A stretch of 64,000 bases of DNA from Halalkalicoccus jeotgali B3 (GCF_000196895.1 NC_014297.1:682001-746000), one strand, 5' to 3'; counted from the stretch's first letter, positions 42,842-52,814 are shown. The notes: generated from the letters alone by a model not told the origin. Numbers and translations: made by a program.

Positions 42842-43594
42842 TCAGAGATACCCGCCGTCCCACTCGTCGGGCCTGTTGAGGTTGCCGCAGTTCTCACACT
42901 CGATCCGGTCCATCCCGTCGACGGCCTCGACGATCGACTCGCAGTTGCCACAGTAGAAGCTGTACTGCTGTTCGTAGTCCTCGTCGGTGTAGGCGACGAA
43001 GAAGGGGCCGCTCTCGCCGGCCAGTTCCTCGTCCCGGTCGACGTAGACGGTCCCGTCGTCGGTTTCGACCGTCCCCTGGGGTTCGCTGTCGGTTTCGTCC
43101 TCGCCCTCGGTGTCGGATTCGCTCTCGGCGAAGACATCGACGACGAGGTCCTCGCCCGCGATCTCGATGCGGTCCTGTTCTGCCTTCTCGAAGCCGAAGT
43201 ACTCGAAAAAGCCCTGTCCCTCCGCGTTGTCGGCCAGTTCGCGCGCGCGAACGCCCGAGACGCCCGCCTCGTGGAGGCGCTCGCGGGCGGCCTCGAAGAG
43301 CCCCGACCCGGCGCCCATCCCGCGGAACTCGGTCGCGACGTGCAGCCACGTCAACATCCCCACACCATCGTCGATCTCGGCCTCGACGAACCCGGCGACT
43401 TCGTCCTCGTCGGTCGCGACGAGGAGGATCCAGTCGTCGCTCTCGATGAGGTCGGTCAATCGCTCGGAGTCGAACTGCTCGTCGAGGATCGCCTCCAGCG
43501 TATCCGGACTGACCGCGTACGAGGCTTCCATCGAGCGTTCGGCGACCGATCTGATCGCTTGCGTGTCCTCCGCGGTGGCGTCCGTGATCTCCAT
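42842..43594 (-). CDS. GNAT acetyltransferase with C-terminal zinc ribbon (DUF5816-like)
   Basis: A 250-residue two-domain protein. The first 150 residues are a GNAT fold (LLVATDEDEVAGFVEAEI, LHVATEFRGMGAGSGLFE, GFFEYFGF). A strongly acidic linker follows (SESDTEGEDETDSEP), then a DUF5816-like C-terminal zinc ribbon with CGNC and CENC (about 218 and 235). The ribbon may bind a protein or nucleic acid. Start is ATG at 43594; ATG at 43615 is possible. The acetyl acceptor is unknown. Confidence 0.83.
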   Translation of the reverse strand: MEITDATAEDTQAIRSVAERSMEASYAVSPDTLEAILDEQFDSERLTDLIESDDWILLVATDEDEVAGFVEAEIDDGVGMLTWLHVATEFRGMGAGSGLFEAARERLHEAGVSGVRARELADNAEGQGFFEYFGFEKAEQDRIEIAGEDLVVDVFAESESDTEGEDETDSEPQGTVETDDGTVYVDRDEELAGESGPFFVAYTDEDYEQQYSFYCGNCESIVEAVDGMDRIECENCGNLNRPDEWDGGYL

Positions 43595-43642
43595 GACGTC
43601 CGTTTCGACGCCCACGGGAATAAAAGGCTACCCGGTTCGTCC

Positions 43643-44254
43643 TCACTCCTCGGGGTATTTCGGTTCGCGGCGTTCGGCGCGTTCGAGCGCGCGCTCGATC
43701 ACGCGCCGGACGTCGCCGTGAAACTCCCCGCCGTGGCCCGCGTACATCGACTCGACGCCCTCGGGGAGCCGATCGAGGATCCGCTCGATACTCTCGATCA
43801 GCTCCTCGCGGGACTGACCGGCCATGTCCGTGCGCCCGAAACTCCCGTCCTCGAACGCCCCGTCGTCGTGAACCACGACGTCGCCGCTGTATATCGTCGA
43901 CTCGCCCACGAACGACACGTGATCGTCGGCGTGGCCGGGCGTGTAGATCGCCTCGCAAGTCTCGTCGCCGACCTCGACTGTATCGCCATCGGACAGTTCG
44001 TGGGTTCGGTGGGCGTGCTCGCCGTAGGCGTAGACGTCGGGGTCGAACGCCTCGACGACCGCATCGAGCTGCTCGACGTGATCGCCGTGTTGATGGGTGA
44101 GGACGACCCGGTCGAGGTTCTCGACGTGCTCGCCGATCGCATCGACAATCCCCGGCATGGCGCCGGCATCGACCAGCGTCGTCTCCTCGCCGGTGACGAG
44201 AAAGACGTTACAGGTGAACGTCTCGGCGTCGGCGGTCAGGTTGTGAACGGCCAT
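43643..44254 (-). CDS. MBL-fold hydrolase
   Basis: A 203-residue metallo-beta-lactamase-fold protein: TLVDAGAMPG, THQHGDHVEQ (metal His/Asp), YTPGHADDHVS and YSGDVV. The short length and C-terminal ERALERAERREPKYPEE fit general thioester or lactone hydrolases of the glyoxalase II type. Substrate not assignable. Same strand as the GNAT protein, 48 bases upstream. Confidence 0.86.
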   Translation of the reverse strand: MAVHNLTADAETFTCNVFLVTGEETTLVDAGAMPGIVDAIGEHVENLDRVVLTHQHGDHVEQLDAVVEAFDPDVYAYGEHAHRTHELSDGDTVEVGDETCEAIYTPGHADDHVSFVGESTIYSGDVVVHDDGAFEDGSFGRTDMAGQSREELIESIERILDRLPEGVESMYAGHGGEFHGDVRRVIERALERAERREPKYPEE

Positions 44255-44380
44255 ACCGGTACCTCGCCGGCCGGTCGTATAAGGATTGTACCGCGATGCT
44301 ACACTCGTGTTGTTTCCGGGATCACGACAGCCTCCCGTCGGCGTAGATTTTTAGTAACAGGCTACATTATATCCTCGTGT

Positions 44381-44560
44381 ATGGGCTTCGGGAGCTACGA
44401 TGAATCCGAACAGGAGAACCAAGACTATGACACCGATTTCGAGGACGGCGACGGTGTCGATACGAACGAGAACACCCACGACGGTGCGATCACGTTCGAC
44501 AACGGTGCCTCGAACGACGAACTGCTCTCGAGGCTCGAAGAGATCAAGGACCAGGAGTGA
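44381..44560 (+). CDS. DUF5786-type small acidic protein
   Basis: A 59-residue protein beginning MGFGSYDESEQEN, a signature I recognise in the haloarchaeal DUF5786 family. Almost all residues are polar and acidic, with a C-terminal helix (ELLSRLEEIKDQE). Its stop abuts the ATG of the DUF99 gene, so the two are co-translated. Function unknown. Confidence 0.7.
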   Translation: MGFGSYDESEQENQDYDTDFEDGDGVDTNENTHDGAITFDNGASNDELLSRLEEIKDQE

Positions 44561-45133
44561 ATGAAATCCGGGGCCCGGGTGCTCGGCGTCGCCGAGTCCT
44601 TCCGGGGCGAGCGCTCGCCCGGTGAGCCGAGCACGCTCGCGGGCGCACTCGTGCGCGCGGATCGCGTCGTCGACGGGCTGGCGTTCGGCTCGCTGACCAT
44701 CGGCGGCGAGGACGCCACCGACGCGGTCGTTGCGCTCTTTTTGGAACTCGACCGTGCGGACGTCCAGTACGTCCTGCTGTCGGGGATCGCCCCCGCGTGG
44801 TACAACCTTCTCGACCTGCCCGCGCTGGCCGACGCGCTCGACCGACCGGTCTGTGCGGTGAGTTTCGAGAGGAGTCCGGGCCTCGAAGGACCCCTTCGTG
44901 AGGCGTTTTCGGGCGCGGAACTCGACCGGCACCTCGCGGTCTACGAGCGCCAGCCCGCACGCGAGCGGATCGAAATCGGGGAGGGCGAGTTCTTCTGGCG
45001 CGGGGTCGGCCTCGACGCCGCGGAGGCTCGGGAACTGCTCTTTGCCACCGCGACCGACGGCGGGCGACCCGAACCGCTCAGGGTCGCGCGACTGGCCGCC
45101 CGGGCTGCGGATCGCTTCCGAGAGGATTTGTAA
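44561..45133 (+). CDS. DUF99 family protein (endonuclease-like)
   Basis: A 190-residue protein with the DUF99 start VLGVAESFRGE, internal YVLLSGIAPAWYNLLDL and RIEIGEGEFFWRGVGL. The family is related to endonuclease V-like folds and may act on DNA; catalytic residues are not clear here. It is followed after 21 bases by a uracil-DNA glycosylase gene, so a DNA-repair context is plausible. Confidence 0.78.
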   Translation: MKSGARVLGVAESFRGERSPGEPSTLAGALVRADRVVDGLAFGSLTIGGEDATDAVVALFLELDRADVQYVLLSGIAPAWYNLLDLPALADALDRPVCAVSFERSPGLEGPLREAFSGAELDRHLAVYERQPARERIEIGEGEFFWRGVGLDAAEARELLFATATDGGRPEPLRVARLAARAADRFREDL

Positions 45134-45154
45134 CTCGCCGTCGAAACGGCGGGC

Positions 45155-45757
45155 ATGGAGAACATGGACGGACCCCGGGTCACGGAATGTGAGTGCTGTC
45201 CCGCCCTCGTCGAGTCGCGCTCGCGGATCGTCAACGGGACGGGACCGGAGGACGCAGACCTGCTGATCGTCGGGGAGGGTCCGGGCGAGCAGGAAGACGA
45301 GGAGGGCGAACCGTTCGTCGGCCGGAGCGGGACCCAACTCGACGAGAAACTCCGCGCACACGGCATCGCCCGCGAGGACGTGCGTATCACCAACTGCGTG
45401 CGGTGTCGCCCGCCGGAGAACCGCGACCCCACGAAGGAGGAACTCGAGAACTGCCGGGGGTATCTCGAACGCGAGATCGAACTCGTCGACCCCGCGTTGA
45501 TCATGACCGTCGGGAAGGTGCCAACCGAGCACCTCTTGGAGCGCGATGTGGCGGTGACGAAGGAGGCCGGGAGCGTCGTCGAACACCGGATCGGCGGCGA
45601 GTCGAGACGGGTCCTGATCAGCGTCCACCCGGCGGCGATGCTCTATGACCGGTCCCAGGAGGAAACTCTCGACGCGACGGTCGGGGAGGCCGCAACGCTG
45701 ATCGGTGCGGATGGGGCCGACGGCGGGGACGGCCAGTCACGACTCGACTCGTTTTGA
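45155..45757 (+). CDS. Uracil-DNA glycosylase (family 4-like, FeS)
   Basis: A 200-residue glycosylase removing uracil from DNA. Motif A is GEGPGEQEDEEGEPFVGRSG (about 43-62), and motif B is HPAAML (about 152-157). Cys residues at 12-15 and later (NCVRC, NCRGY) would bind the [4Fe-4S] cluster of family 4/5. Downstream of DUF99 in the same direction; probably one repair operon. Confidence 0.88.
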   Translation: MENMDGPRVTECECCPALVESRSRIVNGTGPEDADLLIVGEGPGEQEDEEGEPFVGRSGTQLDEKLRAHGIAREDVRITNCVRCRPPENRDPTKEELENCRGYLEREIELVDPALIMTVGKVPTEHLLERDVAVTKEAGSVVEHRIGGESRRVLISVHPAAMLYDRSQEETLDATVGEAATLIGADGADGGDGQSRLDSF

Positions 45758-45797
45758 GACGGAAAGTGCCTTTAGCAGGTGGGACGTACCCCGAGAC

Positions 45798-46466
45798 ATG
45801 AATTTGAGTACGCAGGCCGCCGAGGCGCCCGAAACGCTCGCGGAGGTCGTCGTCGTGGACTACGGGCTGGGGAACCTCAGGAGCGTCACGCGGGGACTAG
45901 AGCGGGCCGGCGCCGAGGTGGAGATCACGGACGACCCCGTGGCCTTCGCGGCGGCCGATGGAATCGTCCTTCCGGGCGTCGGCGCGTTTCGTGAGGGCGT
46001 CGAGAACGCCGGGCCGTACCGCGAACCACTCCTGGAGGCGGCCGAGCGGGGCCAGCCCGTCTTCGGGATCTGCCTGGGGATGCAGATGCTCCTGACCGAG
46101 AGCGAGGAAGCCGCCCACGACGGCGAGGGCGACGTGCGGGGACTGGACTTGATCCCCGGGACCAACCTCCGGTTCGATCAGGGCCAGAAGGTGCCCCACA
46201 TGGGCTGGAACGAGCTACGCGTCGAGCGCGAACACCCGCTCGTGGAGGGCATCGACGGCGAGTACGCCTACTTCGTTCACTCCTATTACGCCGAACCCGA
46301 GGACGCGACCAGCGTGGTCGCCACCACGGACTACGAGATCGAGTTCCCCGCGATCGTCGCCAACGAGGCCGGTAACGTCTTCGGCACCCAGTTTCACCCC
46401 GAGAAGAGCGGCGAGACGGGCCTGCAGATCCTGCGGAACTTCGTGGCGATCTGCGCCGAGGCGTGA
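45798..46466 (+). CDS. hisH: Imidazole glycerol phosphate synthase, glutaminase subunit
   Basis: A 222-residue HisH subunit that takes ammonia from glutamine for histidine and purine precursor synthesis. The nucleophile Cys is in GICLGMQ (about 91-97) and the catalytic His/Glu in FHPEKSG near the C-terminus. The ATG at 45798 is 9 residues before the fold starts; an N-terminal extension (MNLSTQAAEAPETLAEV) is slightly longer than usual. No hisF is adjacent, as is common when his genes are scattered. Confidence 0.92.
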   Translation: MNLSTQAAEAPETLAEVVVVDYGLGNLRSVTRGLERAGAEVEITDDPVAFAAADGIVLPGVGAFREGVENAGPYREPLLEAAERGQPVFGICLGMQMLLTESEEAAHDGEGDVRGLDLIPGTNLRFDQGQKVPHMGWNELRVEREHPLVEGIDGEYAYFVHSYYAEPEDATSVVATTDYEIEFPAIVANEAGNVFGTQFHPEKSGETGLQILRNFVAICAEA

Positions 46467-46505
46467 GGCCGGTACTGTTATCGGTTTTCAGGTAACAACA
46501 TTGCC

Positions 46506-46901
46506 ATGAGGAAATTCCCGGTCGGGTTCGGTGCCGTGATGCTCGCCCTGTTCACGGTCTTTTCGCTCGGTGCCGACCCGGTTTCGGATCCGGCCTTCGC
46601 CGTTCAGATCCTCTCGTTCGGACTCGCGGGCGTCTTACTGTTGGTGAGCGGTGTCGTCGACGCGGTTCCCGTCGGTGGCCGCCGGCTCCGTTGGTACGTC
46701 CCCTTCGGCGTCGGACTCGTCCTCGTCGGCGTCTCGTTCTCCGTTGGCCTCCTCCTTACCCCGCCCTTCGAGGGCTCTTTGGGGCGAGCGGTCGGTTGGG
46801 CGCTCGCGATCGCAAACGCCCTCGTGTTCGTCTCCGTCGGGGCCGACGCCGTCCGCGGCAACACCTACGTGAACGCGCTGAAACCCCACCCCGATCGGTG
46901 A
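46506..46901 (+). CDS. Small four-helix membrane protein
   Basis: A 131-residue protein with hydrophobic segments at about 7-24, 36-52, 60-80 and 97-114. No family is recognised. It directly abuts the convergent MOSC gene (stop codons one base apart). Confidence 0.7.
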   Translation: MRKFPVGFGAVMLALFTVFSLGADPVSDPAFAVQILSFGLAGVLLLVSGVVDAVPVGGRRLRWYVPFGVGLVLVGVSFSVGLLLTPPFEGSLGRAVGWALAIANALVFVSVGADAVRGNTYVNALKPHPDR

Positions 46902-47678
46902 TCACTCCGCGCGCTCGCCGCGGATCTCGACCCGGTCTCCGACCTCTATCTCGCCGGCCTCCGAAACCCGCGTGTTGACCATCAGTCGGAACGGGTGATC
47001 GAACCGATCGGAGTCGGTCCACTCGGGGCGGGTTTCCTCACGCTTCTCGACGAATCGCTCGCGGAAGTTCGCCATCTCCTCGCCGGTGTCGGGATCCCGC
47101 GAGGGGACCACACAGCGCTGGCAGGGATTGACGCCCGCGAGCCGGACGTCCCCTACGGAAAAGTCGACGACGTGACCGTGATCGGAGAAGAGCTGGTCCT
47201 CCCAGAACGCGGGGACACCGTCGATTTCGAGGTTCGCACGAAAGCGCCGCCGGATACTCCCCGTACTGAGATCGAACCACGAGGCGACTTCCTCGATGGT
47301 CGCGGTGCTGATCACGGTCGGGCCCGCGAGGTCGGTGTCGTCGGGCAGTCCGACCTCGTCGCGGACTAACTCGACGGGATCGCCGAAATGCTCGGTAAGG
47401 CGGTCAGTGAGAGGGTCGCAGTCGTCTCCAAGCGAGAACTCGCGGGGGTCGCTTTCGGGTGTCGAGAGCACGACCCGGTCGAGTCCGTCGTAACTCGCTC
47501 GTATCCGGTGGACTGCCGGGGTTCGCTTGCCGTTTACGTACTCGTCCTCGCTGTCGACGATCGCATAGCGTCTGTCGCCCGCGATAGGCCCCGACGGGGT
47601 AATCTCTGCGCGCTCGGGTTCGTAGGCGTCGAGGGACTTAATCGGAAATATCGAGATCCGCGCGAGCCGTGGGTTCAT
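46902..47678 (-). CDS. MOSC domain protein
   Basis: A 258-residue protein with the N-terminal beta-barrel of MOSC proteins (ISIFPIKSLDAY) and the C-terminal MOSC domain, including RFRANLEIDGV and NPCQRCVVPSRDP with the conserved Cys. Such proteins handle molybdenum cofactor sulfur or reduce N-hydroxylated compounds. Cofactor partner not present nearby. Confidence 0.88.
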   Translation of the reverse strand: MNPRLARISIFPIKSLDAYEPERAEITPSGPIAGDRRYAIVDSEDEYVNGKRTPAVHRIRASYDGLDRVVLSTPESDPREFSLGDDCDPLTDRLTEHFGDPVELVRDEVGLPDDTDLAGPTVISTATIEEVASWFDLSTGSIRRRFRANLEIDGVPAFWEDQLFSDHGHVVDFSVGDVRLAGVNPCQRCVVPSRDPDTGEEMANFRERFVEKREETRPEWTDSDRFDHPFRLMVNTRVSEAGEIEVGDRVEIRGERAE

Positions 47679-47991
47679 AGCGACGACTGGGAGCGAGGAG
47701 GCTTCGGTTTATCGACTCCCGTGGGGCGGTCACGGTGCGGTGGCCGGTGCGAGCGCGGGCGGCACGTTCGCCGCCCGCGTGAGCGGGACGGGGGAGGGCT
47801 GGTGTCCCCGGAAGCGGCGCGTCATCTTCTCGCGGTCAAAGGCCGCTCGAATGGTCCGCGGGACCGGAAGTCCCGCGCTTATCACGCGCCGCGACTCGGC
47901 GGTACCTGGACGATCTCGAAAATCGCTTCGCGATTTTCTGGACCCAGAAAGGCCGCGGAGTGCGACTGCCAAGGAGCGCTGAGGGCTTTCT
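47679..47991. repeat. Gene-free interval with three perfect hairpins
   Basis: No reliable gene is visible in these 313 bases. Three perfect inverted repeats lie in a row: GCGGGCGGC/GCCGCCCGC at 47755-47778, CGCGGGAC/GTCCCGCG at 47857-47877, and GAAAATCGC/GCGATTTTC at 47918-47938. They differ in sequence, so this is a cluster of separate hairpins rather than a tandem repeat. It could be an RNA gene, a decayed mobile element or a boundary between gene blocks. Confidence 0.5.
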
Positions 47992-48342
47992 TTAGAGGAA
48001 GCTCCGGACCTCGGAGTACCACATATCGTGTTCGTCGACCCGCCCGGTCGCCTCGGCGATCACGACCGCGAGTGCGTGCCAACAGCGCTCGGTGGGGTCT
48101 TCGGGGTCGAGGTTGTACGCCGAGTCCTTGCATGTACAGCCCCCGTCCTCGACGACGTACTCCGCCTCGTGGCCGACGACGACGGTGAAATCGCGGTACT
48201 CTTTGACCCGTCTCTCGGTGACGGCCTCGATCGCGCGCACGCCCCGGTCGCCGTGGGTCGCGATGATCCGCTCGGCTACGGGACCGGTGATCGCCCCGGC
48301 TCCCGCGAGTTCCTCGCGCCACGCGCCGAGCGGATCGGACAC
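47992..48342 (-). CDS. SWIM zinc-finger protein
   Basis: The start is taken as GTG at 48342 because the conserved region begins there ([13 protein letters not shown]); an ATG at 48387 would add 15 residues. The 116-residue protein has a SWIM-type CxCx(n)CxH arrangement: CTCKDSAYN and later [13 protein letters not shown] fingers bind DNA or proteins. Family members in haloarchaea are close in length. The Trm1 gene is divergent, about 90 bases away. Confidence 0.75.
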   Translation of the reverse strand: MSDPLGAWREELAGAGAITGPVAERIIATHGDRGVRAIEAVTERRVKEYRDFTVVVGHEAEYVVEDGGCTCKDSAYNLDPEDPTERCWHALAVVIAEATGRVDEHDMWYSEVRSFL

Positions 48343-48431
48343 ACGCCACCTTGGGACGGACGGGGCTAAACCGGTTCGGTTCCACACGGGGATCGCATGG
48401 CTTTTCCCCCGCTCGCCGCCGTAGTACTTCC

Positions 48432-49520
48432 ATGCGCGTACGCGAGGGCGGGGTCGAGATCGAAACCGGGGAGGCGTTTTACAACCCCGATCAGGAACTG
48501 AATCGCGACCTGACGGTCGCCGTCCTTCGCGCCTATCGCGACCGAGAACCCCGCGCCGAGCGCTATCTCGATGCGATGAGCGCCTCCGGTATCAGGGGGG
48601 TACGGGCAGCCGCGGACGGCTGGACGGCGACGCTCTGTGATTACAAGACCGAAAACGCCGACCTCTGTCGGGAGAACCTCGATCGGAACGGGTTGGAGGG
48701 CGAAGTGGTGAATCGGGACGCGAACGCCCTGCTTCACGAAGGGCTGTTCGACGTCGTCGATCTCGACCCTTACGGCACGCCGATCCCCTTTGCGGACGCC
48801 GCCTTTGCGAACGCCCGCAACATGGTCTGTGTCACCGCCACGGACACCGCCCCGCTGTGTGGCGCTCATTTCGAAAGCGGCGTCAGGAAGTACAGCGCCG
48901 TCCCGCAGAACACCGATTATCACCCCGAGATGGGATTGCGAATCCTGCTGTCGGCACTTGCGCGCACCGCCGCGCGCTACGACGTCGGGATCGTTCCGAT
49001 CTTCAGCCACGTCACCCGCCACTACGTCCGGACCTATCTCGATCTGAACCACAGCGCGACCGACGGCAACCGCGCGATCGAGCGGTTGGGCTATCTCGAT
49101 CACTGCGAGGACTGTCTCCATCGCGAGGCCACGGAGGGACTGCTCCCCGAATCGTGGGAGAGTTGCCCCCTGTGTGGCTCGAATCGGGTGTTGACGGCGG
49201 GGCCGGTCTGGCTCGGTCCCACTCACGAGTCCGCATTCGTCGAGCAGGTCGGCGAACATGTCGACGATGAGTGGGGAAGCGCAACGCGTGCCCACCGACT
49301 GATCGAGGCACTCTCCGGGGAACTCCCTCTCCCGACCCACTACGACCAGCATCGCCTCTGCAAGGAGTGGGGTCGGCCCGCCGAATCGATGGACGAGTTC
49401 CTCGGGGCGCTGCACGAGGCGGGCTTCGGGGCCACGCGCGCACACTACCACGGGACCGCATTCAAAACCGAGGCGACTGTCGGAGAGATTCGGGAGGCGG
49501 TGGCGGGGTCGGCCGAATGA
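48432..49520 (+). CDS. trm1: tRNA (guanine26-N2)-dimethyltransferase
   Basis: The 362-residue enzyme dimethylates guanine 26 of tRNA with SAM. It has the [12 protein letters not shown] segment (SAM-binding, about 43-55), [11 protein letters not shown] (catalytic DPY-like motif) and a zinc site with CEDCLH and CPLCG (about 210-240). Start is ATG at 48432. Single gene. Confidence 0.94.
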   Translation: MRVREGGVEIETGEAFYNPDQELNRDLTVAVLRAYRDREPRAERYLDAMSASGIRGVRAAADGWTATLCDYKTENADLCRENLDRNGLEGEVVNRDANALLHEGLFDVVDLDPYGTPIPFADAAFANARNMVCVTATDTAPLCGAHFESGVRKYSAVPQNTDYHPEMGLRILLSALARTAARYDVGIVPIFSHVTRHYVRTYLDLNHSATDGNRAIERLGYLDHCEDCLHREATEGLLPESWESCPLCGSNRVLTAGPVWLGPTHESAFVEQVGEHVDDEWGSATRAHRLIEALSGELPLPTHYDQHRLCKEWGRPAESMDEFLGALHEAGFGATRAHYHGTAFKTEATVGEIREAVAGSAE

Positions 49521-49560
49521 CATCCCCCGAGTATTTGTAGCTCCCCACCCCAATTCCGGT

Positions 49561-50901
49561 GTGAATCGCCGCATGACGAGCGCCGTCGGCGTCGGCCGGG
49601 AGGTCGTCGAGGAGGTCCGTGAAAACGAGGCCACGTTTCTCGCGGCGAGCATCGCGTACTACGCGTTCGTCTCCCTCATCCCGCTGTTGTTGTTCACGTT
49701 CGCCGCCGTGAGCGCCGTCGGCGGTCAGGAGTTCGCAAACCAGATCCTCGATCGGACCAGCGCCTTTCTCGCGCCGGCCGGCCAGGAGGCCATCGAGGGG
49801 GCGATCACCGGCGAAACCGGCCGTGGCGGGGCGACGATCGCGGGGTCGGTCGTGTTGCTCTGGAGCGCGCTCAAACTCTTTCGCGGCCTCGATACGGCCT
49901 TCTCGATCATCTACGATTCCGGGCTGGATAAGTCGATCGTCGGCCAGATCGCAAACGCCCTGATCGTCTTTCTGTCGATCCTGCTGGCGATCGTAGGGAT
50001 GCTCGTCCTCGGAACCGTCTTCGCGCTCGTTCCCACGATCCCCTTCATCGGCTACGTTACCCCGCTGTTCGCGCTGATCGCGCTCTCGGTCGTCTTCCTT
50101 CCGATGTACTACTTCATGCCCGATGTCGAGGGCCTGACCGTGCGCGATGCGATCCCGGGGGCCGTCCTCGCGGGAGTAGGGTGGGCTCTCCTCCAGTCGG
50201 TGTTCGGGATCTACGCCTCGAACGCCGGCCAGTACGAGGCCTACGGCGTGATCGGCGGGATCCTCCTCTTGCTCACGTGGCTCTACATCGGCGGCGTTCT
50301 CATCATCCTCGGTGCCGTACTCAACTCAGTACTCATGAACCGCGACAACGACGCAGACGGCGCAGGCGAAGAGCTCACGGAAACGACCGAAGCGACCGAC
50401 GGCTCGGGCGCCCGCAAAGCATCCGATTCCCGCGGGCCCGATCCGGACATCGGCGCCGAGGCGGACGGGACGACCGACTCGACGCGTACCGCGAGCGAGG
50501 AGGCCGGAACCGGAAAGCGCGGGCCCGCACCCGACGTCGTCGGCCTGCAGGACGAGGTGCGCTCGCTGCGAACCGATCTCGACACCTTCCGGGACGACAT
50601 CGAGTCCAAAACCGTCGACAAGGAGGACGTCGAATCAGACCTCAAGAAGTACGTCAGAAAGCGCGTCCGCCGGGGTCACGCCACTGGTTGGGGACCGTAC
50701 CTCGTCTTGCTATACGGGACGATCATGACGCTGGGGGCGTTCTTCTTCCTCTCGGGGCTCGTCGCGATCGCCGCGATGATCGTCCTCTGGCTCTCGACGC
50801 TCGGCCTGTACGTCGTGATGGTCACGGTCGGTACCGGACTGGGCGTGCTCGGGTTCCCCGGCCGGGTCAACGACGCGATCCGCAACTGGCGCGGGGACTG
50901 A
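49561..50901 (+). CDS. YihY/BrkB family membrane protein with C-terminal extension
   Basis: Starts with GTG at 49561 (ATG at 49573 is an alternative) and encodes 446 residues. The first 260 form the six-helix YihY/virulence-factor-BrkB core (FLAASIAYYAFVSLIPLLLF). A long acidic linker (about 265-325) follows, then a short coiled coil (EVRSLRTDLDTFRDDIE) and two more helices (about 380-430). The extension is not part of the family core. YihY proteins are putative transporters or enzymes of unclear role, so no function is assigned. Confidence 0.85.
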   Translation: MNRRMTSAVGVGREVVEEVRENEATFLAASIAYYAFVSLIPLLLFTFAAVSAVGGQEFANQILDRTSAFLAPAGQEAIEGAITGETGRGGATIAGSVVLLWSALKLFRGLDTAFSIIYDSGLDKSIVGQIANALIVFLSILLAIVGMLVLGTVFALVPTIPFIGYVTPLFALIALSVVFLPMYYFMPDVEGLTVRDAIPGAVLAGVGWALLQSVFGIYASNAGQYEAYGVIGGILLLLTWLYIGGVLIILGAVLNSVLMNRDNDADGAGEELTETTEATDGSGARKASDSRGPDPDIGAEADGTTDSTRTASEEAGTGKRGPAPDVVGLQDEVRSLRTDLDTFRDDIESKTVDKEDVESDLKKYVRKRVRRGHATGWGPYLVLLYGTIMTLGAFFFLSGLVAIAAMIVLWLSTLGLYVVMVTVGTGLGVLGFPGRVNDAIRNWRGD

Positions 50902-50978
50902 TAGAGCCACCAAGCCGACGAATCGCAGGACGGTGCTACGAACGGCCAAGGCACGTACCGGCCCGCGGGAAACGGACC

Positions 50979-51176
50979 TCACGATCCGAGGTACTCTCGG
51001 ACCGTATCACGAGCCTCTCGTATCGCTGTCGTACTGCAACCAGTTGCAGTTTCGACCTCGTCCTGTGTGAGGTTACGAGCGAGCCGTTCACACGCATCGA
51101 CCAGGTCCATGCGGATCAGCTGTCGGTAGAGGCGGATCGCGTCTGGTGTCACCTCTTGAGTTCGAAACGCATACAC
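50979..51176 (-). CDS. Small helix-turn-helix protein, probable fragment
   Basis: A 65-residue frame from GTG at 51176. It has a helical stretch (IRLYRQLIRMDLVDACERLAR) and a helix-turn-helix-like segment (LTQDEVETATGCSTTAIREAR). The reading frame upstream is open without a good start, so it may be the 3' part of a longer decayed gene. It resembles no family I can name. Low confidence in the start. Confidence 0.4.
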   Translation of the reverse strand: MYAFRTQEVTPDAIRLYRQLIRMDLVDACERLARNLTQDEVETATGCSTTAIREARDTVREYLGS

Positions 51177-51335
51177 AGCCGGCGGCGTTCCGTTTCGGAC
51201 AGAATGGGTCCGGGAACTGGAACCACGACTCGATTTCGCGTCGCGTTGCTACGGATCGACACGGGTCATGACGGTAGCGAGCGCTAGGCCGGCTAGTTCG
51301 ACGACGATAAAAACGGGTTGCGTCGACCGGGTACG

Positions 51336-52688
51336 TCAGAACTTCTCGAGGTACTTCTCGGTCTCCCAACTGCTGACGTGAGTCCGATAATCGGCGTAGT
51401 CGGAGCGCTTTGCCTGGATGAACTTCTCGGTGACGTGCTCGCCGAGCGCGTCGGTGATGACCTCGTCGCTCTCGAGGGCGTCGACCGCGCGCTCGAGGTT
51501 CGGCGGGAGCGTCGTGATGCCGTACTCCTCGCGTTTCGCGTCGTCGAACTCGTAGATGTCCTCGCGCACGGGTGAACCGGGATCCGCGTCGGTCTCGATA
51601 CCGTGTAGCCCCGCACCGATGATCGCCGCCAGCGCCAGATAGGGGTTACACGAGGGGTCGGGGTTGCGGACCTCGAAGCGCGAACTCGCGCCCGCGGCGT
51701 CGGGTACGCGGATGAGCGCAGACCTGTTGACGTCCGACCACGCGATGTAGACGGGCGCCTCGTAGCCGGGCACCAGCCGTTTGTAGGAGTTCACCGTCGG
51801 ATTGGTGACCGCGGCGAAGGCCTCCGCGTGGTTCAGGATGCCGCCCATGAACTGGTAGGCCACCTCCGAGAGGTTGAACTCATCAGAATCGTTGGCGAAG
51901 GCGTTGCCGTCCTCGTCGAAGAGGCTGATGTGGGTGTGCATCCCCGAGCCGTTGATCTCGGCGATCGGCTTGGGCATGAACGTCGCGTGCAGGTCGTTCT
52001 GTGCGGCGACTGCTCGGACCACCGAGCGGAAGGTGGCGATGTTGTCCGCCGCTTCGAGCGCGTTCTCGTATTTGAAGTTAATCTCGTGTTGGCCCTCGGC
52101 GACCTCGTGGTGGGAGGCCTCGATCTCGAAGCCCATGTCTTCGAGCGCGAAGATGATGTCCCGGCGGACGTCGCTTGCGAGGTCTTTCGGTGCCAGATCG
52201 AAGTACCCGCCCGTGTCGTGGGGGATCGTCGTCGCGTTGCCCTCCTCGTCGGTCTTGAAGAGGAAGAACTCGGGTTCGGGACCGATCGAGACGGAGTAGC
52301 CCATCTCGTCGGCCTTCTCGAGGACGCTTTTGAGCACCTGTCGCGGCCCGCCGTCGAAGCGGGTCCCGTCGGTGTTGACGACGTCACAGATCAGCCGTGC
52401 GCTCGCGTGGTCATCGTCGCCGTTGGACCTCCAGGGGAGGATCTCGAACGTCGACGGGTCGGGCTCGAGGCGCATGTCCGACTCCTGGATGCGTACGAAC
52501 CCCTCGATCGAAGACCCGTCGAACCAGATTCCCTCGTCGAAGGCCTTCTCGGCCTGACTGGCCGGGATCGCGACGTTCTTGACCGTGCCCGTGATGTCGG
52601 TAAACTGCAGGCGGAGGAACTTGACGTTCTCCTCCTCGATGCGCTGCAGGACCGATTGTTCCTCAGATGTAATGTTTCCGTTTGCCAT
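51336..52688 (-). CDS. glnA: Glutamine synthetase
   Basis: A 450-residue type I glutamine synthetase joining ammonia and glutamate with ATP. I chose ATG at 52688 ([11 protein letters not shown]), just before the usual [13 protein letters not shown] at 52700 is also possible. It has the catalytic segments [17 protein letters not shown], and [19 protein letters not shown]. It is divergent from an Lrp/AsnC regulator gene across about 126 bases, a common arrangement, so nitrogen-responsive control is likely. Confidence 0.95.
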   Translation of the reverse strand: MANGNITSEEQSVLQRIEEENVKFLRLQFTDITGTVKNVAIPASQAEKAFDEGIWFDGSSIEGFVRIQESDMRLEPDPSTFEILPWRSNGDDDHASARLICDVVNTDGTRFDGGPRQVLKSVLEKADEMGYSVSIGPEPEFFLFKTDEEGNATTIPHDTGGYFDLAPKDLASDVRRDIIFALEDMGFEIEASHHEVAEGQHEINFKYENALEAADNIATFRSVVRAVAAQNDLHATFMPKPIAEINGSGMHTHISLFDEDGNAFANDSDEFNLSEVAYQFMGGILNHAEAFAAVTNPTVNSYKRLVPGYEAPVYIAWSDVNRSALIRVPDAAGASSRFEVRNPDPSCNPYLALAAIIGAGLHGIETDADPGSPVREDIYEFDDAKREEYGITTLPPNLERAVDALESDEVITDALGEHVTEKFIQAKRSDYADYRTHVSSWETEKYLEKF

Positions 52689-52814
52689 CGTTCTCGACAC
52701 TCACTCTGAACACAGATACCACCAAAATACTATCGCTCTACGCAAGTATTCCGTTTCGGATATAGAACTGGATATTCGTAAACTTCTAATGGGTGTAGTG
52801 GATCCGTAGAAGTG

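Noticed and set aside
47730-47982. Overlapping open frames on both strands near 47.7-48.0 kb
   Set aside because: Both frames are Arg/Pro-rich with no domain-like segments and cross the hairpins, so they look like GC-rich shadow frames.
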